This document shows positions 1 through 10,126 of a stretch of DNA of 64,000 nt, in pieces. The DNA comes from Arthrobacter sp. ov407 (lineage in GTDB: Bacteria; Actinomycetota; Actinomycetes; Actinomycetales; Micrococcaceae): positions 124,001 to 188,000 of the forward strand of contig NZ_FNGD01000001.1 of the NCBI RefSeq assembly GCF_900102895.1, written 5' to 3'. The position numbers were made by a program, and so were the translations under genes. Numbering within the stretch: the stretch's first letter is position 1; every line of letters starts with the position of its first letter. The notes beneath the pieces are model-generated. The model did no database searches and had not been told where the DNA came from. It saw only the letters and a program-made list of their open reading frames with translations.

Positions 1-143
1 GCCAGCCGAGTTCCGACGCGGGAATCGTGAGCGCGGGCGACACCTCCAGATCCATACAACTAGCGTTGCACAATATCCGTGCGATCAAAGCCCCCACATC
101 TATAGGAGCCCCTGTCCTTGTTCGGCAGCAGCACGCCGCCAGA

Positions 144-1007
144 TTACTGGGCCAGCAGATCCAGCAGATACCGTCCGTAGCCGCTCTTCACGAGGGGCTC
201 AGCTCTGGCCCGCAGCTCGTCGTCAGTGAGGAACCCCAGCCGCCACGAAATTTCCTCCGGCGCACCGATAATCAATCCCTGGCGTTTCTGGACGGTTCGA
301 ACGAAATTTGAGGCGTCATTGAGATCGTCGAACGTGCCCGTGTCCAGCCAGGCTGTGCCGCGGGGGAGGACCTCGACGTGAAGTTTATCCAGGCCCAAAT
401 ATGCCTTGTTCACATCCGTGATTTCCAGCTCGCCGCGGGGCGAGGGTTTCAGTTCGCGTGCAATTTCGACAACGTCATTGTCGTAGAAATAGAGTCCGGG
501 CACGGCGTAGTTGCTCTTGGGTGTCAGGGGTTTCTCTTCCAGCGTCAGCACGCGGCCGGCATCGTCGAACTCGACGACGCCGTAGGCCCCAGGATTCTGG
601 ACCCAGTAGCCAAAAACTGAGCCTCCGTCGACGTCCGTGTACTGGCCGAGCTGTGTTCCCATCCCTGGGCCGTAGAAGATGTTGTCACCGAGGACCAGGG
701 CCACCGAATCGTTGCCGACGTGCTCTTCGCCGAGGATGAAGGCCTGGGCGAGCCCATCCGGAGCGGGCTGGACTTTGTAGGTGATGCAAACCCCAAATTG
801 CGAGCCGTCCCCGAGTAGCCGACGGAACGGGTCGGAATCTTGCGGGGCAGTGATAACTAGGATGTCCCTAATTCCGGCCAGGATAAGGGTGGAAAGTGGA
901 TAGTAGATCATAGGTTTGTCATAGACCGGAACCAGTTGTTTGCTGATGCCGAAAGTAATTGGATGCAGCCGTGATCCGGTTCCCCCGGCCAGAATGATTC
1001 CGCGCAT
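144..1007 (-). CDS. rfbA: glucose-1-phosphate thymidylyltransferase (RmlA)
   Basis: Makes dTDP-glucose from glucose-1-phosphate and dTTP, the first step of dTDP-L-rhamnose synthesis for cell-wall glycans. The protein has 287 residues, the normal length for short RmlA enzymes. The N-terminal nucleotidyltransferase signature [16 protein letters not shown] is followed by [26 protein letters not shown] and EEKP are also present. A longer reading frame extends 30 codons upstream, but ATG at 1007 is chosen because AAAGGA lies at SD distance and the family starts with MRGIILAGG. It is divergent from rfbB, with only 52 bp between the starts. Confidence is high. Confidence 0.96.
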   Translation of the reverse strand: MRGIILAGGTGSRLHPITFGISKQLVPVYDKPMIYYPLSTLILAGIRDILVITAPQDSDPFRRLLGDGSQFGVCITYKVQPAPDGLAQAFILGEEHVGNDSVALVLGDNIFYGPGMGTQLGQYTDVDGGSVFGYWVQNPGAYGVVEFDDAGRVLTLEEKPLTPKSNYAVPGLYFYDNDVVEIARELKPSPRGELEITDVNKAYLGLDKLHVEVLPRGTAWLDTGTFDDLNDASNFVRTVQKRQGLIIGAPEEISWRLGFLTDDELRARAEPLVKSGYGRYLLDLLAQ

Positions 1008-1023
1008 GGGCACATCCTTTATG

Positions 1024-2058
<1,035 letters not shown>

Positions 2059-2060
2059 GC

Positions 2061-3527
2061 ATGCCAATCGGGTTCTCGAAAAAGCTCACCGCCCACGCAA
2101 CCCCGATTCCCGGCGTCGTCCTCTACGACCTCCCCGTCCACGGTGACAACCGGGGCTGGTTCAAGGAGAACTGGCAGCGGGAAAAGATGGTGGCACTGGG
2201 CCTGCCGGACTTCCGGCCCGTGCAGAACAACATCTCCTTCAACGAGTCGGCCGGCACCACCCGCGGCATCCATGCCGAACCGTGGGACAAGTTCGTTTCC
2301 GTGGCCGCCGGGCGCATTTTCGGCGCCTGGGTGGACCTGCGCGAGGGCCCGACGTTCGGCGCCGTCTTCACCGCGGAGCTGGATCCCAGCCAGGCCATCT
2401 TCATACCCCGGGGAGTGGGGAACGCCTTCCAGACCCTGGAGGACAACACCGCCTATACCTACCTGGTCAACCACCACTGGTCCGCGGACGCCCAGGGCCA
2501 GTACACGTTCCTGAACCTCGCCGACGAGACCGCGGCCATCAGTTGGCCGATTCCCCTGGAGCAGGCCGAGCTCTCGGACAAGGACAAGGCACACCCGCGC
2601 CTGGCGGAGGTCACCCCGATGCCGCCGAAGAAGGTCCTGGTCCTCGGCGCCGACGGCCAGCTCGGCAAGGCCCTGCGCAAACAGTACGACGGCGACGCCT
2701 CCGTCGAGTTCGCCGGCCGCGGCGAGTTTGACCTCGGCCGCGAGGACGCCTACGCCGGACGCAACTGGACGAACTACACCGCGATCATCAACGCCGCGGC
2801 GTACACCGCGGTGGACGCCGCCGAGTCGGCCGAAGGCCGTGCCGCCGCCTGGGCGGTCAACGTCACCGCCGTCGCGCGGCTGGCCCGCACCGCCGTCGAG
2901 CATGACCTCGCGCTGGTCCATGTGTCCTCGGATTATGTCTTCGACGGAACGCGCGCCACGCACGATGAGTCGGAGCCAGTCTCCCCGCTGGGCGTGTACG
3001 GCCAGACCAAAGCCGCGGCCGACGCCGTGGTCAGCGTGGTGCCCCGGCACTACATTGTGCGCACCAGCTGGGTCATTGGCGACGGGAGCAACTTTGTCCG
3101 GACCATGGCGTCCCTCGCGGCCCGCGGCATCGAACCGTCGGTGGTCAACGATCAGATCGGCCGCCTGAGCTTCACCCAGGACATCGCCGCGGGGATCCGG
3201 CACCTGCTCGAGACGGGCGCCGCCTACGGCACCTACAACCTGACCAACACCGGGGAACCGCAGTCCTGGGCTGACATCGCCGCAGACGTCTACGAATCGC
3301 GCGGCAAGCCGCGGAACGCCGTCACCGGAATCAGCACCGAGGAATATTTCAGCGGGAAGGCGGCAGCGCCGCGGCCGCTCAACAGCGCCTTGTCCCTGGA
3401 CAAGATTCACTCGTCAGGGTTCCAGCCGAGGAACATGAAAGAAGCCCTGTCCGACTACCTCGCCAACCCCCTCGCCGACACGCACGTCCCGGCGACCCGG
3501 GGCGTCGGCAGCCGCGACGGTGCTTGA
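2061..3527 (+). CDS. fused dTDP-4-keto-rhamnose 3,5-epimerase / dTDP-4-keto-rhamnose reductase (RmlC-RmlD)
   Basis: A 488-residue two-domain protein covering the last two steps to dTDP-L-rhamnose. Residues about 1-190 are an RmlC cupin: VQNNISFNESAGTTRGIHAE keeps the catalytic His after RG, but the usual IPxGFAHGF reads FIPRGVGNAFQ, with Asn where canonical enzymes have His. Residues about 198-480 are RmlD: KKVLVLGADGQLGKALR is the NAD(P) site, VHVSSDYVFDG and the YGQTKAAAD catalytic Tyr/Lys follow. The ATG at 2061 is 2 bp after the rfbB stop; an upstream in-frame ATG at 2004 lies inside rfbB and is rejected. Fusion should couple the epimerase and reductase steps. Strong call on both domains; real epimerase activity is less certain given the His to Asn change. 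Confidence 0.92.
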   Translation: MPIGFSKKLTAHATPIPGVVLYDLPVHGDNRGWFKENWQREKMVALGLPDFRPVQNNISFNESAGTTRGIHAEPWDKFVSVAAGRIFGAWVDLREGPTFGAVFTAELDPSQAIFIPRGVGNAFQTLEDNTAYTYLVNHHWSADAQGQYTFLNLADETAAISWPIPLEQAELSDKDKAHPRLAEVTPMPPKKVLVLGADGQLGKALRKQYDGDASVEFAGRGEFDLGREDAYAGRNWTNYTAIINAAAYTAVDAAESAEGRAAAWAVNVTAVARLARTAVEHDLALVHVSSDYVFDGTRATHDESEPVSPLGVYGQTKAAADAVVSVVPRHYIVRTSWVIGDGSNFVRTMASLAARGIEPSVVNDQIGRLSFTQDIAAGIRHLLETGAAYGTYNLTNTGEPQSWADIAADVYESRGKPRNAVTGISTEEYFSGKAAAPRPLNSALSLDKIHSSGFQPRNMKEALSDYLANPLADTHVPATRGVGSRDGA

Positions 3528-3550
3528 CGCATCTCCGGGCTTCCGCATAT

Positions 3551-3572
3551 CCTGAACGAACGGTCGGTAATT
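3551..3572. promoter_or_regulatory. PaaR-type (TetR family) operator upstream of paaA
   Basis: The 22-mer CCTGAACGAA plus CGGTCGGTAATT resembles the PaaR box I recall from Corynebacterium glutamicum (ACTNACCGNNCGNNCGGTNAGT): by eye 13 of 16 specified positions match. It sits about 30 bp before the paaA start and just upstream of an AT-rich TTATTTAT stretch that could be the -10. No paaR gene is in the window. The consensus is from memory and should be checked. Confidence 0.45.
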
Positions 3573-3600
3573 ATTTATCGGAAATTCATTAGGAGCAACC

Positions 3601-4632
3601 ATGGCATCGCAGCCCCTGCAGTCAGTGCCCGCCGAGCCATCGCTGGCACGGCATGAACCGAGCCCCGAGGACGCGGCCCGGCGCGACGCCGAGGGCCAGG
3701 CCTACTTCGACAAGGTCATGGCGGAGGATTCCCGGATCGAACCGCGCGACTGGATGCCCCCGGCCTACCGCAAAACGCTCCTGCGCCAGATCTCCCAGCA
3801 TGCCCACTCGGAGATCATTGGCATGCAGCCCGAGGCCAACTGGATCTCCCGCGCCCCGAGCCTGAAGCGCAAGGCCATCCTCATGGCCAAGGTCCAGGAC
3901 GAGGCCGGCCACGGACTCTACCTCTACTCCGCCGCCGAAACCCTCGGCCAGCCGCGTGATCAGATGATGCAGGACCTGATGGACGGCAAGGCCAAGTACT
4001 CCTCCATCTTCAACTACCCGGCCCGCACGTGGGCGGACATGGGTGCCATCGGCTGGATGGTCGACGGCGCCGCTATCGCCAACCAGGTGCCGCTCTGCCG
4101 CGCATCCTTCGGCCCCTACGGCCGGGCCATGGTGCGGGTCTGCAAGGAAGAGTCCTTCCACCAGCGCCAGGGCTTTGAGATTCTGCTGGAACTCTCCCAC
4201 GGCACCCCCGAACAGAAGCAGATGGCGCAGGACGCGGTGAACCGCTGGTACGCCCCGGCCCTGATGATGTTTGGCCCCCCGGATGACGACTCGCCCAACT
4301 CCAAGCAGTCCATGGCCTGGAACATCAAGCGGTTCAGCAATGACGAGCTCCGCAACCGGTTTGTCGGCATGATGATGGAGCAGGTCAAGGTCCTCGGCTT
4401 GACGCTTCCGGACAAGGACATCCGGTTCAACGAGGAAACCAAGAAGTGGGAGCACGGGCCGCTGGACTGGGCTGAATTCCACGAAGTCCTGGCCGGCCGC
4501 GGCCCCTGCAACGCCCAGCGCCTGGAACGGCGCCGCGAGGCACACCAGAACGGCGCCTGGGTGCGCGAAGCCGCAGCCGCGTACGCGGAAAAACAGAGCC
4601 GCAAGCAAGCAGAAAAGGTATCCGCAGCATGA
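3601..4632 (+). CDS. paaA: 1,2-phenylacetyl-CoA epoxidase, catalytic subunit PaaA
   Basis: Catalytic di-iron subunit of the multicomponent oxygenase that epoxidises the aromatic ring of phenylacetyl-CoA. The 343 residues carry the bacterial multicomponent-monooxygenase di-iron ligands: [12 protein letters not shown] and [14 protein letters not shown] (ExxH), then [14 protein letters not shown] (second ExxH). The SD TTAGGAG precedes the ATG by 5 nt. It is the first gene of paaABCDE, and paaB overlaps its stop by 4 nt, implying translational coupling. Expected to form a PaaAC heterocomplex. Confidence 0.97.
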   Translation: MASQPLQSVPAEPSLARHEPSPEDAARRDAEGQAYFDKVMAEDSRIEPRDWMPPAYRKTLLRQISQHAHSEIIGMQPEANWISRAPSLKRKAILMAKVQDEAGHGLYLYSAAETLGQPRDQMMQDLMDGKAKYSSIFNYPARTWADMGAIGWMVDGAAIANQVPLCRASFGPYGRAMVRVCKEESFHQRQGFEILLELSHGTPEQKQMAQDAVNRWYAPALMMFGPPDDDSPNSKQSMAWNIKRFSNDELRNRFVGMMMEQVKVLGLTLPDKDIRFNEETKKWEHGPLDWAEFHEVLAGRGPCNAQRLERRREAHQNGAWVREAAAAYAEKQSRKQAEKVSAA

Positions 4633-4940
4633 ACGACTCCGCAACCGAACCCCACGCAGGCAACGTCTGGCCGATCTGGGAAGTTTTCGTCCGCTCCAGC
4701 CGCGGCTTGTCCCACGTCCACGCAGGGTCCCTGCACGCACCCGACGCGGCAATGGCCTTGCGCAACGCCCGGGACCTCTACACCCGCCGCAACGAAGGGG
4801 TTTCCATCTGGGTGGTCCCGGCCGAGGCCATCGCCTCCAGCGACCCCGATTCCAAGGGATCCTTCTTTGAATCCCCGCAGGGCAAGGACTACCGCCATGC
4901 CACGTACTACACCAAGAGTGAGGGCGTGAAGCACCTGTGA
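4629..4940 (+). CDS. paaB: 1,2-phenylacetyl-CoA epoxidase subunit PaaB
   Basis: Small structural subunit of the phenylacetyl-CoA epoxidase, thought to bridge the PaaAC heterodimers. It has 103 residues; the core [22 protein letters not shown] (given here only in part) and [20 protein letters not shown] are typical. The C-terminal [16 protein letters not shown] is also family-like. It overlaps paaA and paaC by 4 nt on each side (ATGA and GTGA), so the whole operon is translationally coupled. Confidence 0.95.
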   Translation: MNDSATEPHAGNVWPIWEVFVRSSRGLSHVHAGSLHAPDAAMALRNARDLYTRRNEGVSIWVVPAEAIASSDPDSKGSFFESPQGKDYRHATYYTKSEGVKHL

Positions 4941-5866
4941 GCACCACACCTGAAACTGCGGTCTCCTCAGAAGAAACAGGCGGCCACGGCGACATCTCCG
5001 TCGGTGTATCCGGTGCCGGCGCCAGCGGCGACGGCACCGCCAGCGCCACCCGCATCACCCCCGGCAACGCCCTCCGCCCGGAAGACATCGCGCTGGCCGT
5101 CAGCCGCGGCGCTGCCAAGCCGAGCGAAGACGTCGCCGAGTTCGCCCTGCGCCTGGGCGACGACGCCCTGATCCTGGCCCAGCGCCTTGGCCACTGGATC
5201 TCCCGCGCGCCGGAGCTCGAAGAGGACGTCGCCCTCGGCAACATCGCCCTGGACGAACTTGGCCACGCCCGGTCCCTCCTCAGCTACGCCGGCGGACTGG
5301 ACGGGCGCAGCGAGGACGATCTCGCCTACCTCCGCCGCGAGCACGAGTTCCGCTCGGCGGCGCTCTTCGAACAGCCGAACGGGGACTTCGCCGTCACCAT
5401 CGCCCGGCAGTTCGTGGTCAGCTACTACCAGTTCGAGCTCTACCGCCGGCTGACGTCCTCCACCGACTCCACCCTCGCCGGCATCGCCGCCAAGGCGGTC
5501 AAGGAAGTGGACTACCACCGGGACCACAGCGCCCAGTGGGTCCTGCGCCTGGCCCTCGGCACGGACGAATCGCGCCAGCGCATGATCCACGCGTTCAAAG
5601 TCATCTGGCCTTTCGTGGATGAGCTGTTCCGCGACGACGAGCTCACCGGACGCCTCAGCGAAGCCGGCGCCGCGCCCCAGCCCTCGAGCCTGCGCGAGGA
5701 CTTCGACCGGCTCACCGGCGAGGTCCTGGCCGAAGCGGAGCTCGAGGTCCCCAACGTGCAGCCGACACCGGGCGGGGGCCGCCGCGGCCTGCACTCCGAA
5801 CACCTCGGCTACATCCTCGCCGAGATGCAGGTGCTCGCCCGCGAGTACCCCGGAGCCAGCTGGTAG
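4937..5866 (+). CDS. paaC: 1,2-phenylacetyl-CoA epoxidase structural subunit PaaC
   Basis: Ferritin-like non-catalytic partner of PaaA. The protein has 309 residues starting at GTG 4937, which overlaps the paaB stop. The first 45 residues are a Ser/Gly/Thr-rich extension absent from the enterobacterial protein; the conserved core begins near ALAVSRGAAKPSEDVAEFAL. GNIALDELGHARSLLSYAG and VKEVDYHRDHSAQWVLRL are the pseudo-di-iron helices. The C-terminus LGYILAEMQVLAREYPGASW is typical. A later start cannot be excluded, but the overlap favours this one. Confidence 0.95.
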   Translation: MSTTPETAVSSEETGGHGDISVGVSGAGASGDGTASATRITPGNALRPEDIALAVSRGAAKPSEDVAEFALRLGDDALILAQRLGHWISRAPELEEDVALGNIALDELGHARSLLSYAGGLDGRSEDDLAYLRREHEFRSAALFEQPNGDFAVTIARQFVVSYYQFELYRRLTSSTDSTLAGIAAKAVKEVDYHRDHSAQWVLRLALGTDESRQRMIHAFKVIWPFVDELFRDDELTGRLSEAGAAPQPSSLREDFDRLTGEVLAEAELEVPNVQPTPGGGRRGLHSEHLGYILAEMQVLAREYPGASW

Positions 5867-5871
5867 GCACC

Positions 5872-6462
5872 ATGGAAATGTTTGTCTCCGATCCGGAAAC
5901 CGCGGAGCGCCGCAACGCCGCCAAGGGCAACACCGCCCAGGAGAAAGCCTGGGCGGTGGCCGCCACAGTGTGCGACCCCGAAATCCCGGTCCTCACCATT
6001 GCGGATCTCGGCATCCTGCGTGATGTCCAGGTTTCGAAGGAACCCAGCGTTGACGACGGCGGGATGGTTCCCGCCGTCCAGGTCACCATCACCCCGACCT
6101 ACTCCGGGTGCCCCGCCATGGACGCCATCCGGGATGACCTCACGGCGGCTTTCCACCGCGCCGGGTATCCGAGTGTCCACGTTGAAATGGTCCTCTCGCC
6201 GGCATGGACCACGGACTGGATGAGCGAGGCCGGCAAGGCCAAGCTGCAGGAATACGGCATCGCCCCGCCGAGCGGCCACACTGCTGTTGATGGCAAAGCA
6301 GTCCGGCACGCCGGCCCGGTCCGGCTGTCGCTTGCCGTCAAATGCCCGCAGTGTTCATCGTTGAACACCAAGGAACTCACCCGCTTCGGTTCCACCTCTT
6401 GCAAGGCGCTGTACGTCTGCCAGGACTGCAAGGAACCGTTCGACTACTTCAAAGTTTTGTAA
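5872..6462 (+). CDS. paaD: PaaD, Fe-S/metal maturation factor of the phenylacetyl-CoA epoxidase
   Basis: Helps assemble the metal centre of the PaaABCE oxygenase. It has 196 residues: an N-terminal MIP18/DUF59 domain (about 25-115) with VCDPEIPVLTIADLGILRDV and PTYSGCPAMDAI, then a C-terminal zinc-ribbon-like tail with CPQCSS, FGSTSCKALYVCQDC and the end EPFDYFKVL. Five bases separate it from paaC. The ATG at 5872 lacks a strong SD, consistent with coupling; an alternative ATG lies two codons downstream. Confidence 0.93.
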   Translation: MEMFVSDPETAERRNAAKGNTAQEKAWAVAATVCDPEIPVLTIADLGILRDVQVSKEPSVDDGGMVPAVQVTITPTYSGCPAMDAIRDDLTAAFHRAGYPSVHVEMVLSPAWTTDWMSEAGKAKLQEYGIAPPSGHTAVDGKAVRHAGPVRLSLAVKCPQCSSLNTKELTRFGSTSCKALYVCQDCKEPFDYFKVL

Positions 6463-6477
6463 GGAACAGGTGCTCCC

Positions 6478-7698
6478 ATGACTGTTGTCCGCCAGACCGC
6501 GGCCGAAACGGCCGCAGCCACCGGCCGCCGTCGTGCGTCCTTCCACACGCTGACCGTGGACGAGGTCCGCCGCCTCACCGACGACGCGATCGAGGTGACC
6601 TTCGGCGTTCCGGCTGAGCTCGCCGGCCAGTTCGATTACCTCCCGGGCCAGTACGTCGCGCTGCGCACCACCCTGCCCGACGCCGGCGGCCAGCCGCACG
6701 AGATCCGCCGCAGCTACTCGATCTGCGCCGAACCGCGGAGCTTCGCGGACGGCAGCAGCGAGATCCGGGTCGCAATCAAGAAGGACCTGGGCGGCCAGTT
6801 CTCCACCTGGGCGAACGCCGAGCTCAAGGCAGGCGATGCCCTGGACGTGATGAGCCCGATGGGCGCTTTTGTGTCCAAGCACGGCCGGGACGGCAAAGAG
6901 CAGAACCTGATGAACTCGATGAATCATCCGGAAGAGCTGGCGGGGGAGCCCGGCTCGTTCGTGGCGATCGCCGCTGGCTCCGGCATCACTCCCGTGATCG
7001 CCATCGCCCGCACCTTGCTGGCGGCTCACCCGGAGACCCGCTTCGACCTCATCTACGCCAACAAGGCCGCCATGGACGTGATGTTCCTCGAAGAACTCGC
7101 GGACCTGAAGGACAAGTACCCGGCCCGGCTGGCGCTGCACCACGTGCTCTCGCGTGAACAGCGGATCGCGCCGCTGCTCAGCGGCAGGATCGACGCCGAG
7201 AAGCTGCAGGCGCTGCTGGGCACCGCCATCCACGCTGACGACATTGACGAATGGTTCCTCTGCGGCCCCTTCGAACTCGTCCAGCTGTGCCGGGACACCC
7301 TCGCCGCGCGCGGCGTCGCCCCGGAGCACGTCCGCTTCGAGCTGTTCACCTCCGGCAAGCCGGACCGCCCCGAGGGCAACATCGGCCGGCCCGTGATCGC
7401 GGACGAATCCAAGGAGACCTACAAGATCACGTTCAAGCTGGACGGCTTGCAGGGCGAAGTGGCGAGCCCCACCCACGCCCGCGAATCCATCCTCAACGCC
7501 GCCCTACGGGTCCGCCCCGACGTGCCGTTCGCCTGCGCCGGCGGCGTCTGCAGCACCTGCCGGGCCAAGGTGGTCAGCGGCAATGTCACCATGGACGAGA
7601 ACTACGCCCTGGAACAGGACGAGCTCGACAAGGGCTACGTCCTGACGTGCCAGTCCCACCCCACCACCCCGGAAGTCACGGTCGACTTCGACGTCTAG
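6478..7698 (+). CDS. paaE: 1,2-phenylacetyl-CoA epoxidase reductase PaaE
   Basis: Passes electrons from NADPH to the PaaA di-iron centre. The 406 residues comprise an FAD-binding barrel (RRSYSICAEP for flavin), an NAD(P)-binding half (VAIAAGSGITPVIAIARTLL) and a C-terminal plant-type [2Fe-2S] ferredoxin domain with CAGGVCSTCRAKVVSG and the fourth Cys in VLTCQSHP. The SD AAGGAACAGG precedes ATG 6478. A roughly 20-residue insertion (KEQNLMNSMNHPEELAGEPG) lies between the flavin and nucleotide domains. Last oxygenase subunit of the operon. Confidence 0.96.
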   Translation: MTVVRQTAAETAAATGRRRASFHTLTVDEVRRLTDDAIEVTFGVPAELAGQFDYLPGQYVALRTTLPDAGGQPHEIRRSYSICAEPRSFADGSSEIRVAIKKDLGGQFSTWANAELKAGDALDVMSPMGAFVSKHGRDGKEQNLMNSMNHPEELAGEPGSFVAIAAGSGITPVIAIARTLLAAHPETRFDLIYANKAAMDVMFLEELADLKDKYPARLALHHVLSREQRIAPLLSGRIDAEKLQALLGTAIHADDIDEWFLCGPFELVQLCRDTLAARGVAPEHVRFELFTSGKPDRPEGNIGRPVIADESKETYKITFKLDGLQGEVASPTHARESILNAALRVRPDVPFACAGGVCSTCRAKVVSGNVTMDENYALEQDELDKGYVLTCQSHPTTPEVTVDFDV

Positions 7699-7737
7699 GT
7701 TTTTTCGGCGCCCGCCTTTTCGAATCCAAGGAGCCCC

Positions 7738-8517
7738 ATGATTTCCCTGTCCATCGCCGACGGCGTCGCCGAGGTCGTACTCGATGCCCCGCACAAGCTG
7801 AACTCCCTCGACGAGCAGGCACTCGCGGATTTGTCCCGGGCGTACGACGACGCCGCTGACGCCGCCGCGCGCGGCGAGGTCCGGGCCCTGCTGCTCCGCG
7901 GCGAGGGCCGCGCCTTCTGCGCCGGCCGGGACATTGCCGGCGTGACCCCGGAGAGCGACGACGCGCAGGCCTACCTGGGCGGGCTCGTCCGGCCGCTGCT
8001 TAAGAAAATGAGCGCCTTCCCGGCACCCACGTTCGCCGCGGCCCAGGGCGCCTGCCTCGGCGTGGGGCTGGGCCTGCTGCTGGCCACGGACGTGGTCTAC
8101 GTGGCGGAGAATGCCAAGTTCGGCTCACCGTTCGCCAAGCTCGGCGCCACCCTCGATTCCGGCGGACACTGGTATTTCACCGAGCGCCTTGGCATGCACC
8201 GGACCCTGGACCTGATCTACACGGCCGAGCTCATGAGCGGCGCCGACGCCGTGGCGCAGGGCCTGTTCAGCCGCGCCATGCCCGCGGCGGAACTGCTTGG
8301 GAACACCCGGGCCATCGTGGCCGGCGTTGCCACCGGCGCCACCGGGGCGTTCAACGCCAGCAAGGAACTCGTGGCGCACATCCGCGACCAGCGGCTGGGG
8401 CTGTGGGAGGCCATGGAAGAGGAAAACGCCGAGCAGGCACGGCTGTGCAAGACCGAGGACTACGCCGAGGGCTTCCGCGCCTTCCAGGAGAAGCGCAGCC
8501 CGGTCTTCAAGGGCTGA
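7738..8517 (+). CDS. paaG: enoyl-CoA hydratase/isomerase, PaaG-like
   Basis: Crotonase-fold protein of 259 residues directly after paaE. Oxyanion-hole segments AFCAGRDIAGV and AAQGACLGVGLGLLLATD are intact. The stretch LGATLDSGGHWYFTERLG matches the PaaG layout (Asp before Gly-Gly), as in ring 1,2-epoxyphenylacetyl-CoA isomerase, which turns the epoxide into the oxepin. Position in the operon supports this role; a general enoyl-CoA hydratase (PaaF type) is the alternative. The SD AAGGAG precedes ATG 7738. No thiolase, paaZ or paaK follows, so the pathway is completed elsewhere. Confidence 0.85.
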   Translation: MISLSIADGVAEVVLDAPHKLNSLDEQALADLSRAYDDAADAAARGEVRALLLRGEGRAFCAGRDIAGVTPESDDAQAYLGGLVRPLLKKMSAFPAPTFAAAQGACLGVGLGLLLATDVVYVAENAKFGSPFAKLGATLDSGGHWYFTERLGMHRTLDLIYTAELMSGADAVAQGLFSRAMPAAELLGNTRAIVAGVATGATGAFNASKELVAHIRDQRLGLWEAMEEENAEQARLCKTEDYAEGFRAFQEKRSPVFKG

Positions 8518-8615
8518 CAGGCGGCTTTGCGGGGGTCCCCGGAGACGGATTGCCCGGGTACTCGTCTTTGCTTCGAAGCATTCTCATTTCCGGACCCCGC
8601 TTGTAAAGTTCGGTT

Positions 8616-9506
8616 ATGAGTCTGGGGAGATCTGTAACTAAAGCTGTCATACCCGCGGCGGGACTGGGAACGCGCTTCCTGCCGGCCACCAAGGCAATGC
8701 CTAAGGAAATGCTGCCGGTGGTCGACCAGCCGGCCATCCAATACGTTGTGGAGGAAGCCGTCCGGGCCGGGCTGACGGATCTGCTGATGGTTACCGGCCG
8801 CCAGAAGCGTGCGCTGGAGGACCACTTCGACCGTGAACCGGCGCTGGAGCACGCCCTCGAACTCAAGGGTGATTTCGACAAGCTGGAGGCCGTCCGACAC
8901 GCCTCCCGCCTGGGCCCGCTGCACTACGTGCGCCAGGGCGACCCCAAGGGGCTGGGCCATGCAGTCCTCTGCGCCCGCCAACACGTGGGCGACGAACCGT
9001 TCGCCGTCCTGCTGGGCGATGACCTGATCGACGAGCGGGACGAGCTGCTGACCACCATGATGGACGTCCAGGCCCGGACCGGTGGCTCCGTCGTGGCCCT
9101 GATCGCGGTGGAGCCGGCGCAAATCAGTGCCTACGGCTGCGCCGACATTTCGGCGGTGCCGGGCCAGGACCATGTACGGGTCAACCGGCTCGTGGAGAAA
9201 CCCGCCGTCGCCGACGCCCCGTCGAACCTGGCCGTGATCGGCCGGTACGTCCTGCATCCGGAGATTTTCGATGTCCTGGAGGACACCCCGCCCGGCCGCG
9301 ACGGCGAAATCCAGCTCACCGATGCGCTGCAGACCCTCGCCGTGTCCGACTCTGAGGGCAGCGGCGTCTACGGCGTGGTCTTTAGGGGCCGCCGGTACGA
9401 CACCGGAGACAAACTGAGCTACCTCAAGGCGGTCATCTCGATCGCGGCCGAACGGGTGGAGTTTGGTGAGGAGCTCCGGGCCTGGATGAAAGTGTTCGTT
9501 AGCTAG
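8616..9506 (+). CDS. galU: UTP-glucose-1-phosphate uridylyltransferase
   Basis: Makes UDP-glucose for cell-wall glycans and trehalose/glycogen metabolism. The 296 residues show TKAVIPAAGLGTRFLPATKA, the nucleotidyltransferase signature, then PKEMLPVVDQPAIQYVVEEA, VLLGDDLID and VEKP. The ATG at 8616 lies 6 nt after a TAAAGT -10 with no SD, so it is probably leaderless. It ends overlapping by 4 nt with the convergent Lrp gene. Confidence 0.96.
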   Translation: MSLGRSVTKAVIPAAGLGTRFLPATKAMPKEMLPVVDQPAIQYVVEEAVRAGLTDLLMVTGRQKRALEDHFDREPALEHALELKGDFDKLEAVRHASRLGPLHYVRQGDPKGLGHAVLCARQHVGDEPFAVLLGDDLIDERDELLTTMMDVQARTGGSVVALIAVEPAQISAYGCADISAVPGQDHVRVNRLVEKPAVADAPSNLAVIGRYVLHPEIFDVLEDTPPGRDGEIQLTDALQTLAVSDSEGSGVYGVVFRGRRYDTGDKLSYLKAVISIAAERVEFGEELRAWMKVFVS

Positions 9507-9967
9507 CGCGTGTCCACATCTTCGAACACAAGAAATGTCTGGGTGTCCAAGACTCCCGGCATGGACTGCAGCTGGTCGAAAATCACCCGGCGAAGGTCAA
9601 TGTTGTCCACAGCGCGCACCAGCAGGATGACATCGAAGTCCCCGCCCACCAGGGCGATGTGATGGACCTCGGGGATGGCGCGCAGGAGTTCGCGCAGCTC
9701 GCGCCAGGAGTGCTGGCGCACCTTCAGCGTGACATAGGCAGAAGACTTCAGGCCGGCCTTGATGGGATCCACCAGGGCGGTGAACTTGGTCAGGACGCCT
9801 TCGCCGGTGAGCCGGGCAATCCGGGTGTAGGCGTGGGCGCGGGAAATGTGGACGTTCTCGGCCACCTGGGTCACCGACATCCGGCCGTCCCGGGTCAGCT
9901 CCGCAATGATGTTCCGGTCCACATCATCCAGCGGCACCGCCACCTGCTCCGCCTCAAGCTCTGCCAT
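9503..9967 (-). CDS. Lrp/AsnC family transcriptional regulator
   Basis: A 154-residue leucine-responsive-type regulator. An N-terminal winged HTH (LDDVDRNIIAELTRDGRMSVTQVA then ISRAHAYTRIARL) is followed by the RAM/AsnC ligand-binding domain (YVTLKVRQHSWRELRELL, HHIALVGGDFDVILLVRA). The ATG at 9967 is preferred to an in-frame ATG 11 codons upstream because the family begins close to this point. It is divergent from the 2-oxoacid dehydrogenase operon, the arrangement of BkdR with bkd genes in other bacteria, so it probably responds to a branched-chain amino acid or keto acid and controls that operon. A palindrome at 10031-10052 is the likely binding site. Confidence 0.92.
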   Translation of the reverse strand: MAELEAEQVAVPLDDVDRNIIAELTRDGRMSVTQVAENVHISRAHAYTRIARLTGEGVLTKFTALVDPIKAGLKSSAYVTLKVRQHSWRELRELLRAIPEVHHIALVGGDFDVILLVRAVDNIDLRRVIFDQLQSMPGVLDTQTFLVFEDVDTR

Positions 9968-10030
9968 TCGTCTACAACCCCCGCCGGTAATCCAGCTCAC
10001 ACTTACGATTTGTCTTCCAGACTAGGGCAA

Positions 10031-10052
10031 AATTGTGGACTTCTCCACGATT
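10031..10052. promoter_or_regulatory. Palindromic candidate Lrp operator
   Basis: AATTGTGGA-CTTC-TCCACGATT is an inverted repeat with 8 of 9 arm positions paired. A further GTGGA lies 6 nt downstream, giving alternating GTGGA/TCCAC/GTGGA half sites. It sits in the 159-bp divergent gap between the Lrp gene and the E1-alpha gene, about 75 bp before the latter. Confidence 0.45.
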
Positions 10053-10126
10053 CGCGGTGGAGGTGGATACGAAACAGCGGCTGGCGGCATACTGGGAAAG
10101 ATTAGTGGCTACAGAAGGACGGACCA

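Noticed and set aside
27..311. 94-codon plus-strand frame at the left edge
   Set aside because: Mostly antisense to rfbA; 1-143 shows no start signal or family feature, so I report nothing there.
3622..5244. 540-codon minus-strand frame across paaA-paaC
   Set aside because: Antisense to well-recognised paa genes; long only because of the high GC at third positions.
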